Below, piece after piece: positions 1-7,981 of a DNA stretch of 64,000 nt; within the stretch, counting starts at the first letter, position 1; every line of letters begins with the position of its first letter. The notes under the pieces are model-generated. The model was not told the DNA's origin. It did no database searches and worked only from the letters and a program-made list of their open reading frames with translations. The stretch spans positions 1 through 64,000 of the forward strand of contig NZ_OY764902.1 of NCBI RefSeq assembly GCF_963668665.1, read 5' to 3'. This DNA is from an uncultured Anaeromusa sp. GTDB taxonomy: Bacteria; Bacillota; Negativicutes; Anaeromusales; Anaeromusaceae. The position numbers and the translations under genes were made by a program.

Positions 1-1
1 G

Positions 2-118
2 GATGAAATGTTGTGGGGCTCAGTAGCGTTAACCGTTTTGGCTGTAGCTGGTTGGTATGCGCGGCGTCGTTGGCGGAGACGACGGGCGCTGGCTAGGGGT
101 CATGGAGTAGCGGGTTGA
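2..118 (+). CDS. C-terminal end of an unknown membrane-anchored protein (partial)
   Basis: The open frame enters from the left edge and stops at a TGA at 116-118. The 38 visible residues hold one hydrophobic segment (about residues 4-20) followed by a strongly basic tail (RRRWRRRR) and a short glycine-rich end. That is the pattern of a C-terminal membrane anchor with positive charges on the cytoplasmic side. The family cannot be told from this much sequence. A terminator hairpin lies about 65 bases downstream. Confidence 0.55.
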   Translation, partial: DEMLWGSVALTVLAVAGWYARRRWRRRRALARGHGVAG

Positions 119-318
119 ACAAGAGTCGCGCGAGTGACCTGAGGGAGTGACTGAGGATTACGCGTATTACGGAATAGAGCATAAAAAGAACGCATCGGCG
201 TCTGGAAAATCAGACAATGATGCGTTCTTTTAAGTTAGAGTATAAGTGTTTTTGTATAAATCTAATAGTCGGTAGCCCTCTGCGTACCCTCACGAGACTC
301 TGGTTCTCTTGTTCAATC
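112..318. repeat. Element with long imperfect inverted ends
   Basis: The left end (112-125) is nearly the reverse complement of the right end (305-318): GGTTGAACAAGAG against CTCTTGTTCAATCC. Similarity continues inward with gaps, for example GAGTGACCTGAGGG against GAGTCTCGTGAGGG read on the other strand. Between the ends lie the terminator at 185-232 and AT-rich sequence. The element fills the gap between two convergent genes. It could be a small non-coding repeat of the MITE kind, or only a decayed intergenic fold. Confidence 0.35.
185..232 (+). terminator. Rho-independent terminator, usable on both strands
   Basis: A perfect 12-base inverted repeat (AAAGAACGCATC at 185-196 and its complement at 219-230) flanks a 22-base loop. 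It is bordered by A-rich and T-rich sequence, so it could end transcription from the partial gene on the left and from the minus-strand ABC-F gene on the right. Confidence 0.65.
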
Positions 319-353
319 CTTGCTTTTTCTGTAAAAATCTCGTTCGTTTTTTC

Positions 354-1976
354 TTATGCTTTAGGGTAGAGAGCGGCGCGCTGTTTCTTTACTTCGCCGT
401 CTTGGAGGTATTCGTCATAGCTCATGCGGCGGTCAATGACGCCGTTGGGGGTGATTTCGATAATGCGGTTAGCAATGGTTTCTACGAACTGATGGTCATG
501 CGAGGTGAAGAGCATGGTGCCTTCAAACTGCGTCAAACCGCTATTTAAAGAGGTGATTGTTTCTAGATCCAGATGGTTAGTAGGTTCGTCCAAAATGAGG
601 ACGTTGGAGCCGCTGACCATCATGCGGGAAAGCATGCAGCGGACTTTTTCGCCGCCAGAGAGGACGTTGGCTTCTTTTTGGCTTTCTTCGCCGGAGAAAA
701 GCATGCGTCCTAAGAAGCCGCGGATGAAGGTTTCATCCTGGTCGCGGGAGAATTGGCGCAGCCAATCTACCAGGTTGAGGGTGACGTCGTCGAAGTAGGC
801 GGAGTTGTCCTTCGGAAAATATGCCTGCGTCGTGGTTACGCCCCACTTGAATTCACCTTGATCCGGTTCCAGCTCGCCTGCAAGAACGCGGAACAATGTG
901 GTTTTAGCAATGGAATCTGGGCCGACAAAAGCGATCTTGTCGCCTTTAGCCACCAAGAAGGATACATCATTCAGTACCTTCTCGCCTTCAATGGTAACGC
1001 TGACGCCGTCGACAGAGAGGAGCTGAGCTCCCGCTTCACGGTCCGGCTTAAAGGCGATGTAGGGGTAGCGCCGTGAGGACGGTTTGATATCATCCAAGGT
1101 TAGCTTTTCCAGCTGCTTTTTCCGCGAAGTGGCTTGCTTGGATTTAGAAGCATTAGCGCTGAAGCGCTGGATGAAGGTTTGCAAGTCCTTCATTTTATCT
1201 TCCTTTTTCTTGTTGGCGTCTTTAGCCAGTTGCAGAGCCAATTGGCTGGATTCCAGCCAGAAATCGTAGTTGCCTACATAAATCTGAAGGCCTTCGAAGT
1301 CCAAATCAGCAATATGCGTGCAGACTTGATTGAGAAAGTGGCGGTCATGGGAAACTACAATGACCGTGTTGGGAAAATCATAAAGGAAGTTTTCAAGCCA
1401 GTTGATGGACTCAATGTCCAAATGGTTGGTAGGCTCGTCTAGGAGCAGAATGTCAGGGTTGCCGAAGAGAGCCTGCGCCAGGAGGACCCGTACTTTTTCC
1501 GCGCCGTCTAGTTCGGACATGAGCTTTTCATGCAAATCTTCGCTGATGCCGAGGCCGTTGAGAAGACGAGCGGCTTCCGTGTCTGCGTCCCAGCCGTTTA
1601 ATTCGGCAAATTCGCATTCCAGCTCGGATACGCGCATACCGTCTTCGTCGGAAAACTCTGGTTTCGCATATAGCGCGTCTTTTTCTTCCATAATAGCGTA
1701 CAGGCGGCTATGGCCCATGATGACGGTCTGCAGAACAGGGAACTCGTCAAACTCGTAATGGTTCTGTTTGAGCACGGCTAGACGATCGCCTGGGGTGATA
1801 ATGACATCGCCTTTAGAGGGCTCGATTTCGCCGGAAAGCACCTTGAGAAAGGTCGATTTGCCAGCGCCGTTGGCTCCGATGAGACCGTAACAGTTGCCTG
1901 GGGTAAACTTGACAGAGACGTCCTTAAAAAGAACGCGCTTGCCGAATTGCAATTCAATGTTGCTTGTACTGATCAT
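354..1976 (-). CDS. ybiT: ABC-F family ATPase, YbiT/YkpA type
   Basis: This is a soluble protein of 540 residues with two ATP-binding cassettes and no membrane segments, as in ABC-F proteins that act on the ribosome. The first Walker A is GANGAGKS (residues 34-41). LDEPTNHLD occurs in both halves. The second half has a clean LSGGEK signature, while the first has a degenerate one (DGAEK). The second Walker A is also altered (GPDSIAKTT), so one nucleotide site may be weak; I recall a similar alteration in Firmicute YkpA proteins. The N-terminal SSN-QFG and VIMGH motifs resemble E. coli YbiT. Family identity is firm; the role in translation is inferred from the family. It stands alone, transcribed towards the left. 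Confidence 0.92.
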   Translation of the reverse strand: MISTSNIELQFGKRVLFKDVSVKFTPGNCYGLIGANGAGKSTFLKVLSGEIEPSKGDVIITPGDRLAVLKQNHYEFDEFPVLQTVIMGHSRLYAIMEEKDALYAKPEFSDEDGMRVSELECEFAELNGWDADTEAARLLNGLGISEDLHEKLMSELDGAEKVRVLLAQALFGNPDILLLDEPTNHLDIESINWLENFLYDFPNTVIVVSHDRHFLNQVCTHIADLDFEGLQIYVGNYDFWLESSQLALQLAKDANKKKEDKMKDLQTFIQRFSANASKSKQATSRKKQLEKLTLDDIKPSSRRYPYIAFKPDREAGAQLLSVDGVSVTIEGEKVLNDVSFLVAKGDKIAFVGPDSIAKTTLFRVLAGELEPDQGEFKWGVTTTQAYFPKDNSAYFDDVTLNLVDWLRQFSRDQDETFIRGFLGRMLFSGEESQKEANVLSGGEKVRCMLSRMMVSGSNVLILDEPTNHLDLETITSLNSGLTQFEGTMLFTSHDHQFVETIANRIIEITPNGVIDRRMSYDEYLQDGEVKKQRAALYPKA

Positions 1977-2089
1977 GTTGGTTGCATCCTATCCTTTTCA
2001 CGATATATTAAAACAGATTCTTTCATTTTAACACAGAGAGAAGCAGAAGTCGATTGCCAGGATTTTGTAAAAAAATCCTGCCTAAGGTA

Positions 2090-2118
2090 TTGACAAGAAG
2101 ACAAGGGAACGGTATGAT
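2090..2118 (+). promoter_or_regulatory. Sigma-70/A promoter of the trp operon
   Basis: TTGACA at 2090-2095 and TATGAT at 2113-2118 are separated by 17 bases, close to an ideal housekeeping promoter. It lies just before the T-box leader, so transcription should begin near 2125 and run through both terminators before trpD. Confidence 0.85.
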
Positions 2119-2124
2119 TTGGTT

Positions 2125-2417
2125 AACACATAAAACAAAAGCATTGAATGGGAAAAGTAATTGTGTAATCTACAGTACAGCGAGCCGATGACCGGGCAAC
2201 CGGAGGTGTGAGGATCGGCCTGACAGAACGCAATGAATGGTCCCAGGAGCTGTCCGCTGAACGGTTGCAAGTAGGCGGCACCGGAAGCCCCCGTTATCGC
2301 AGGCTAGGATATCGGTTCTTAGAGCCCGTATCTAAAAAAAGGGAAAGCAGCGCTTTCTGAACCAGGGTGGTAACGCGAAACCATTTCGCCCCTATAGAGG
2401 GATGAAATGGTTTTTTT
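2125..2417 (+). promoter_or_regulatory. T-box leader (tRNA-Trp sensing) with its terminator
   Basis: The leader has a stem I region (about 2175-2260) with a GCGAGCCGATGAC / GGTGTGAGGATCGG arrangement typical of T-boxes. A likely specifier codon UGG (Trp) lies at 2238-2240 in the context TGAATGG. The conserved T-box sequence AGGGTGGTAACGCG is at 2364-2377. A terminator stem (CCATTTC...GAAATGG, 2381-2410) with a run of seven T follows. Uncharged tRNA-Trp should stabilise the antiterminator and allow reading into the trp genes. The exact specifier position is inferred. Confidence 0.88.
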
Positions 2418-2450
2418 GTATCCTGGCAGAAGCAGATAGTTTTCCAAAAG

Positions 2451-2499
2451 AGGGTGGCACCACGAGCCTTTCGTCCCTTTAAGGACGGGAGGCTTTTTT
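2451..2499 (+). promoter_or_regulatory. Second T-box antiterminator/terminator module
   Basis: A second T-box sequence, AGGGTGGCACCACG (2451-2464), follows the first terminator by only about 35 bases. Behind it is another terminator: an 11-base stem at 2466-2476 and 2483-2493 with two G-U pairs, then six T. There is no room for a second stem I or specifier, so this is a repeat of the decision half only. How it would contact tRNA is unknown; it may add a second layer of attenuation before trpD. Confidence 0.8.
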
Positions 2500-2546
2500 A
2501 TTTTACCTAAAAGCAGGCATGGCCAGTAATAAAAGGAGGCGCAATT

Positions 2547-3572
2547 ATGTTTAAAGAACTGTTGCAACGTGTAGTAGCCGGAGAAGATTTGAATCGTCAA
2601 CAAGCGCAGGAAGCCATGCGGGCTATTATGAGCGGCGAGGTGGGAGAAACAGCGTTGGCTGCTTTTCTGACGGCCCTGCGCATGAAGCAGGAAACGCCCG
2701 AAGAAGTTGCCGGCTTTGCGGCGGCTATGCGGCAATTGGCGCAGCCGCTGCAGGTGGAGGGCGGTACGCTGGACACCTGCGGCACCGGCGGAGATGGCGC
2801 AGGAACTTTCAATATATCGACGACGGTGGCCTTTGTTTTGGCTGGGGCTGGCGTGAAAGTAGCTAAACATGGCAATCGCGGCATTTCCAGTAAGAGCGGC
2901 AGCGCCGATGTGCTGCAGGCCTTGGGGGTGGAAGTGGAATTGGCTCCGGCAGCGGTGGCTAAGTGTATAGAAGAAACCGGCATTGGCTTTTTGTTTGCGC
3001 CGCAGTTCCATCTGGCGATGCGCCATGCGGCCAAGACGAGGCGAGAACTTGGTTTTCGCACCGTATTTAATCTCCTGGGGCCTTTGACCAATCCTGCCGG
3101 GGCGGAATATCAACTGCTGGGAGTGTACCAGCGCTCTTTGACCCGAGTGGTTGGCGAAGCGTTGGCGGCGTTGGGAACTAAGCGTGCAATGGTGGTGCAT
3201 AGCTTAGACGGCTTGGACGAGCTTTCGACAGCGGCGCCGAATCAAGTGACGGAAGTGGTGGGCGGTAAAGTAACCTCGTATTTACTGGACGCGGCAGATT
3301 TAGGATTTGCTCCGGCCAAGATAGAAGATTACAGCGGTGGTACGCCGGCAGAAAACGCGGCCATTACGGAAGCCATTCTGAGAGGCGAAAAAGGGCCAAA
3401 GCAGGATGTGGTACTCCTGAACGCGGCGGCGGCCCTATTGGTGACCGGCAAAGCGGAAACGATGCAAGAAGGTGTTGAGATGGGACGGCGTATCTTGGAA
3501 TCGGGAGCTGCCTTGGCTAAGCTGGAAGAATTGCGTCGAGTCAGTCAAAAGGTTAAGGAGCTTTCGGCATGA
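2547..3572 (+). CDS. trpD: Anthranilate phosphoribosyltransferase
   Basis: TrpD transfers the phosphoribosyl group of PRPP to anthranilate, the second committed step of tryptophan synthesis. The 341 residues match the usual length. The PRPP-binding loop CGTGGDG is at residues 78-84 and the KHGNR motif at 107-111. An AAAGGAGG ribosome site lies about eight bases before the ATG. It is the first gene of the operon behind the T-box leader, and its stop overlaps the trpF start (ATGA), which points to translational coupling. Confidence 0.97.
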   Translation: MFKELLQRVVAGEDLNRQQAQEAMRAIMSGEVGETALAAFLTALRMKQETPEEVAGFAAAMRQLAQPLQVEGGTLDTCGTGGDGAGTFNISTTVAFVLAGAGVKVAKHGNRGISSKSGSADVLQALGVEVELAPAAVAKCIEETGIGFLFAPQFHLAMRHAAKTRRELGFRTVFNLLGPLTNPAGAEYQLLGVYQRSLTRVVGEALAALGTKRAMVVHSLDGLDELSTAAPNQVTEVVGGKVTSYLLDAADLGFAPAKIEDYSGGTPAENAAITEAILRGEKGPKQDVVLLNAAAALLVTGKAETMQEGVEMGRRILESGAALAKLEELRRVSQKVKELSA

Positions 3573-4249
3573 AAATCAAAATCTGCGGTTTGCGACGTCC
3601 CGAAGAGGCGGATGTGGTTCGCGCCTGCGGCGGTGATTATCTTGGCGCTGTATTTGCACTAAGCCCTCGACAGGTAGACGTGTTGCAAGCGCAGTCCCTT
3701 TTTGCGGCAGCGGGAAGCGTGGGGCGAGTCGGGGTTTTTCAAAACGCACCGTTGGCTCAGGTGCAAGAAATTGCGCAGGCCTGTCAGTTGGATTTAGTTC
3801 AACTGCACGGCGAAGAAAACGAAGCCTATGCTCGTGCGGTGGGGAGGCCGGTACTGCGCAGTGTTCCTGTAACTCCTGGCGAGACGTTGGCGAAGGCATT
3901 GCTGCAGCGCAGCGGCTATGCCGGCTTGCTGCTGGATACGAAATTACCGGGGCAAAGCGGCGGTACGGGAAAGACCTTTGCTTGGGCAGAGCTGCAGGCG
4001 TTGCGGCGGGAAGCCAAGTCGCCGCTCTGGGTAGCGGGAGGTTTGACCACGGCGAACGTGACGGAAGCCATTCAACTCTTGCGGCCGGACGGCGTGGACG
4101 TGTCCGGCGGCGTAGAGAGCAGTAGGGGAGTAAAAGATTGCGCGGCGATAGCGGCTTTCATTGCTGCGGCGCGTCAAGCGGAGGAGGAGTATCTTGCTGA
4201 ACCATATTGTGGAGAACAAACGCCTGGTAGTGGCCGAAGCGAAACGTAA
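3569..4249 (+). CDS. trpF: Phosphoribosylanthranilate isomerase
   Basis: TrpF performs the Amadori rearrangement of phosphoribosylanthranilate to CdRP in a (beta/alpha)8 barrel. The catalytic pair is visible as Cys6 (KICGL) and Asp123 (LLLDT); QLHGE lies at 78-82 and DVSGGVE near the C-terminus. The 226 residues are somewhat longer than usual, because the last 19 or so codons run over the start of trpC. The ATG overlaps the trpD stop by four bases. Confidence 0.95.
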   Translation: MKIKICGLRRPEEADVVRACGGDYLGAVFALSPRQVDVLQAQSLFAAAGSVGRVGVFQNAPLAQVQEIAQACQLDLVQLHGEENEAYARAVGRPVLRSVPVTPGETLAKALLQRSGYAGLLLDTKLPGQSGGTGKTFAWAELQALRREAKSPLWVAGGLTTANVTEAIQLLRPDGVDVSGGVESSRGVKDCAAIAAFIAAARQAEEEYLAEPYCGEQTPGSGRSET

Positions 4250-4952
4250 ACGGCCATTACGGCGTGAGGATATAAAAACCAAAGGCGGCTTTCGTTTACG
4301 TCAGGCGATTGCGGAGAAAGAGTGGTCGCTGATTGCCGAGTGCAAGCTGGCTTCGCCGGCTAAGGGGCGGTTGACGACGCGTCATAGTGTGGTGGAATTG
4401 GCGAAGCTTTATGAGCAAAACGGCGCGGCGGCTCTTTCAGTCCATACAGATGCGCATTTTTTAGGCCGCTTAGAAGATATTGCGGCAGTCAAAGCCGCCA
4501 CTTCGCTGCCGGTGCTGCGCAAAGAATTCATTGTTGATGAGTATCAACTCTATGAAACAGCTTTGGCTGGGGCTGACGGCGTGCTTTTGATTGCGGCGGT
4601 GCTGCAAGCGGAGGAATTAAAACGGTATCAAGAGATTGCGGAAGACTTGGGCCTGGATTGCCTGGTAGAAGTGCACGGAGCAGCAGAACTACCAGCGGCT
4701 TTGGCAGCGCAGGCGCCGCTTTTAGGCATTAATAATCGGGATTTAACGACCTTTCACACCGATGTGGAGCATACCTTTCAACTGTTGCCGCAGTGCGCTG
4801 GGCGCTTAGTTATCAGCGAAAGCGGCATCAAAAATGGCGCGGCTGCCAGACTGTTGCGCCAGGCTGGCGTAAGAGGAATTCTAGTGGGCGAGGGGTTAGT
4901 AGTGGCGGACGATGTGGCAGCCATGACCCGGGAAATGGCTTTGATGGAATAA
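4194..4952 (+). CDS. trpC: Indole-3-glycerol phosphate synthase
   Basis: TrpC closes the indole ring from CdRP. The start is taken as TTG at 4194, giving MLNHIVENK, the usual beginning of this family; GGAGGAG lies eight bases upstream. An upstream TTG in the same frame at 4161 would add a basic extension and has no ribosome site. The catalytic stretch IAECKLASPAKG and the barrel motifs LRKEFI and GINNRDL are present. The gene overlaps the end of trpF by 56 bases. At 252 residues it has normal length. Confidence 0.95.
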   Translation: MLNHIVENKRLVVAEAKRKRPLRREDIKTKGGFRLRQAIAEKEWSLIAECKLASPAKGRLTTRHSVVELAKLYEQNGAAALSVHTDAHFLGRLEDIAAVKAATSLPVLRKEFIVDEYQLYETALAGADGVLLIAAVLQAEELKRYQEIAEDLGLDCLVEVHGAAELPAALAAQAPLLGINNRDLTTFHTDVEHTFQLLPQCAGRLVISESGIKNGAAARLLRQAGVRGILVGEGLVVADDVAAMTREMALME

Positions 4953-4996
4953 AAGCTTTGCCGCGAAGGCGGCTGGCTGGATAGGATGGATGTGCG

Positions 4997-6463
4997 ATGA
5001 ACAAGATGATGAGCGAGGCGGAGTTTTGCGAGCTGGCCGGGCAGTACGATTACGTGCCTGTACATGTATTGCTGCCGGGAGACCGGGAAACGCCGATCTC
5101 TTTATATGAAAAATTGGTTGGCGACGGCCAAGGCTTCTTGCTGGAAAGCGCGGAAGCCAACCGTACTTTCGGACGGTATTCCTTTTTAGGGTTTCACCCG
5201 GAATGGCGCTTGACCGGCCGAGCCAAGGAAACAGTAGTGGAGACGCAGCAGGGCGAGGAGATCCTTGCCTTGCCGCCGCTAGAGGCGCTGCGCGAAGTAC
5301 TGGGACGCTGCCGCGTGCCTGATATTGCGGGACTTCCTCCGCTGCGAGGCGGCTTTGTTGGCTACTTAGCCTTCGAAGGCGTAACGACGTGGGAACGGGT
5401 GAGGGGCATGAACGTGCCTGACGATATGGTGCTGCTGGAAGCATTCTTTTGCCGGGATATGGCTGTGCTGGATCATTTGACTCATTCGGTGGCTCTGATT
5501 ACCTGGAGCCGCGGCGGCAGCGAACTGGCGGAAGCTTATGAGCAGGCTTGCTCGCGTCTGGAGACCATGCAGGCGGCGCTGAATGCACCTGGGAAAGAGC
5601 TGCAGCAGACTTTGCCAGGCGTAGCGCTGACTCGCGAAGCCAAGGCGGAAACCTTTCTGGAAGGAGTGCGCAAGGTCAAGGAGCATATTGTCGCGGGCGA
5701 TACCTTTCAGACGGTATTGTCCCTGCCGTTTCACCGGCCGCAGCGCTGTCATCCCTTTCAGTTGTATCGCCGCTTGCGGCGAGTGAATCCTTCGCCGTAC
5801 ATGTTTTATCTGCAGTTTGGCCGTAAACAGCTTGTAGGCGCTTCGCCGGAGATGCTGGTGCGGGTGGAAGACGATAGGGTGAGCACCTATCCGATTGCAG
5901 GTACAAGACGCCGCGGCGCAGACCGCCGGGAAGATGCGGCGCTGGAAGCGGAGCTTGTAGCCGATCCTAAAGAGCGGGCGGAGCACGCCATGCTTGTCGA
6001 TTTGGGACGCAATGATCTGGGGCGCGTAAGCACGCCAGGAACGGTAGAAGTGACCCGGCTGATGCAAGTGGAGTATTTTTCCCATGTTATGCATATGGTG
6101 TCGGAAGTCCAAGGCAAACTGGCGGCGGATAAAGACGCCATTGCGGCTTTGCAGGCTTGTTTTCCCGCCGGTACGGTCAGCGGCGCGCCGAAGGTGCGGG
6201 CCATGGAGATCATTGCCGAGCTGGAAGAAGAGCCGCGAGGCGTTTACGCTGGGGCGGTAGGATATTTTGACTTCCGCGGTTCTATGGATACTTGCATTGC
6301 CATTCGCACCATGGTAGTGGAGGATGGCATTGTAACGGTACGGGCCGGTGCTGGCCTTGTAGCTGACTCGACGCCGGAAGGCGAGCTGGAAGAAGTGCGG
6401 CACAAGGCGGAAGCCTTGTTGCGGGTGCTAAGGGAGGTGGAGCGCGATGTGGACGCTGATTGA
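4997..6463 (+). CDS. trpE: Anthranilate synthase component I
   Basis: TrpE makes anthranilate from chorismate with ammonia supplied by TrpG. The feedback-inhibition motif LLES is at residues 48-51, followed by GRYSFLG, which favours TrpE over PabB. The C-terminal chorismate-binding domain has PIAGTRRRG, DLGRNDLGRV and the signature CFPAGTVSGAPKVRAMEII. The 488 residues are typical. The gene begins 44 bases after trpC behind a modest ribosome site, and its end overlaps trpG by 17 bases, which suggests balanced synthesis of the two subunits. Confidence 0.96.
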   Translation: MNKMMSEAEFCELAGQYDYVPVHVLLPGDRETPISLYEKLVGDGQGFLLESAEANRTFGRYSFLGFHPEWRLTGRAKETVVETQQGEEILALPPLEALREVLGRCRVPDIAGLPPLRGGFVGYLAFEGVTTWERVRGMNVPDDMVLLEAFFCRDMAVLDHLTHSVALITWSRGGSELAEAYEQACSRLETMQAALNAPGKELQQTLPGVALTREAKAETFLEGVRKVKEHIVAGDTFQTVLSLPFHRPQRCHPFQLYRRLRRVNPSPYMFYLQFGRKQLVGASPEMLVRVEDDRVSTYPIAGTRRRGADRREDAALEAELVADPKERAEHAMLVDLGRNDLGRVSTPGTVEVTRLMQVEYFSHVMHMVSEVQGKLAADKDAIAALQACFPAGTVSGAPKVRAMEIIAELEEEPRGVYAGAVGYFDFRGSMDTCIAIRTMVVEDGIVTVRAGAGLVADSTPEGELEEVRHKAEALLRVLREVERDVDAD

Positions 6464-7055
6464 TAACTATGATTCCTTTACGTACAATCTGTACCAGGCG
6501 CTGTGTAAATTGGGCGCTGAGGTGCGGGTAGTGCGCAATGATGTAATGACGGCCGCTCAGGCTGGCGAGGGCAGCGAAGGAATTATTCTTTCGCCTGGCC
6601 CGGGAACGCCGGCGGATGCCGGTATCTGCGCCGAAGCGGTGCGGCTTTTTGCAGGAAAAGTGCCGATTTTAGGCGTATGCCTGGGGCATCAGACAATCGG
6701 TGAGGTTTTTGGCGCTAAAGTAGTGCGGGCGCCGCAGCCCATTCACGGCAAGGTCAGTAAAATTCGGCATAACGCGAAGGGGATGTTCGCGGGTATGCCC
6801 CAAGGCTTAGAAGTAGGCCGCTACCATTCCTTAGTGCTGGAAGCCTCGTCCATACCGGACTGCTTGGAAGTGACGGCCACGACGGAAGACGGGTTGATTA
6901 TGGCGGTGCAGCATAAGAACTATGCGGTTACAGGCATTCAGTTTCATCCGGAATCTATTTTGACGCCCCAAGGCGAAGCCTTATTGCAGAAGTTTTTAGA
7001 AAGCCACGGGACCGTACGAAGTGCAGCTGCCGGAAAAGAGCAGCAACTAGGATAA
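6447..7055 (+). CDS. trpG: Anthranilate synthase component II (glutamine amidotransferase)
   Basis: This class I glutamine amidotransferase releases ammonia for TrpE. The catalytic triad is visible: Cys78 in GVCLGHQ, and His167 and Glu169 in FHPES. The N-terminal [11 protein letters not shown] is characteristic. With 202 residues it is a free-standing subunit. TrpG proteins often also serve PabB in folate synthesis; no pabB is in the window. The reading frame overlaps the end of trpE by 17 bases. Confidence 0.95.
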   Translation: MWTLIDNYDSFTYNLYQALCKLGAEVRVVRNDVMTAAQAGEGSEGIILSPGPGTPADAGICAEAVRLFAGKVPILGVCLGHQTIGEVFGAKVVRAPQPIHGKVSKIRHNAKGMFAGMPQGLEVGRYHSLVLEASSIPDCLEVTATTEDGLIMAVQHKNYAVTGIQFHPESILTPQGEALLQKFLESHGTVRSAAAGKEQQLG

Positions 7056-7068
7056 GGGAGGCAGCGCC

Positions 7069-7896
7069 ATGTTGACACAAAGAAAAACAGGACAAGTAAC
7101 CACCATCGTGCGCGTAGGAAACGCTCGCATTGGCGGCGCTCAGCCAGCGGTTATGGCGGGACCCTGCGCCGTGGAATCAAGAGAGCAGTTGCTGGCGGCA
7201 GCTCGTTTGGTTAAGGCTGGCGGCGCGCAGATGCTGCGCGGCGGCGCGTTTAAACCGCGCACATCTCCCTATGCGTTTCAAGGGTTAGAAGAGCAAGGGC
7301 TGCAGCTATTGGCTGAAGCCCGAGAAGAAACCGGCTTAGCGATAGTTACGGAAGTTATGGAGGCGGCGGCAGTGCCGTTAGTGGCTTCCTATGCGGACAT
7401 GCTGCAGGTGGGGGCGCGCAATATGCAGAACTTTGCCCTTTTAAAGACGCTGGGCAAGGCTGGCAAGCCGGTGCTGCTGAAGCGAGGGCTATCGGCAACC
7501 ATTGAAGAATGGCTTTACGCGGCGGAATATATTTTGGAAGCCGGCAACAATCAAGTCGTCCTTTGCGAGAGGGGCATCCGCACCTTTGAGACGTATACGC
7601 GCAATACCCTGGACTTGGGAGCGGTGGCGGCCGTTAAAGGGCTGAGTCATCTGCCTGTGATTGTCGACCCCAGCCATGGAACCGGACGGCGAGAGCTTGT
7701 GCACTCTATGACGCTGGCGGCGCTGGCGGCTGGAGCGGATGGCGCGCTGATTGAAGTACATCCTTGCCCGGAGGAGGCGTTGTGCGATGGACCGCAGTCT
7801 TTGCCGCCTATGGAGTATCTGGAGCTGATGGATGATGTGCGCTTTTTCGGCAGGCTTCATAAACGAGGCCGCCGCGGCCTGGAGAAAGCAGTATAA
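7069..7896 (+). CDS. aroF: DAHP synthase, type I-beta (KDO8P-synthase-like)
   Basis: This enzyme condenses phosphoenolpyruvate and erythrose 4-phosphate, the first step of the shikimate pathway. The barrel motifs [31 protein letters not shown] and DPSHGTGRR are present. The 275 residues amount to the catalytic domain with a short N-terminal strand; the N-terminal regulatory domain of longer family members is absent. It follows trpG by 13 bases behind GGGAGG. The supply of chorismate is therefore under the Trp T-box. A short hairpin terminator follows. Confidence 0.94.
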   Translation: MLTQRKTGQVTTIVRVGNARIGGAQPAVMAGPCAVESREQLLAAARLVKAGGAQMLRGGAFKPRTSPYAFQGLEEQGLQLLAEAREETGLAIVTEVMEAAAVPLVASYADMLQVGARNMQNFALLKTLGKAGKPVLLKRGLSATIEEWLYAAEYILEAGNNQVVLCERGIRTFETYTRNTLDLGAVAAVKGLSHLPVIVDPSHGTGRRELVHSMTLAALAAGADGALIEVHPCPEEALCDGPQSLPPMEYLELMDDVRFFGRLHKRGRRGLEKAV

Positions 7897-7916
7897 AACC
7901 GCGCAAGCGGTTTTTT
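7895..7916 (+). terminator. Terminator of the trp operon
   Basis: A short stem (AAAACCGC / GCGGTTTT, 7895-7902 and 7907-7914) closed by a GCAA tetraloop is followed by more T. It lies directly after the DAHP synthase stop codon. Confidence 0.7.
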
Positions 7917-7981
7917 CTTTTGGCGGCAAGAAAAGTGCGGTACAATATAGAGGAAGTTGATGATTGCAGGAGCCGAACAAA

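Noticed and set aside
2319-3200. Long minus-strand open frame overlapping the T-box and trpD
   Set aside because: It has no ribosome site, its translation is rich in His, Arg, Ser and Cys, and it is antisense to the well-supported trpD.
5366-6403. 345-codon open frame antisense to trpE
   Set aside because: Low-complexity basic composition and no recognisable domain; a by-product of GC-rich codons in trpE.
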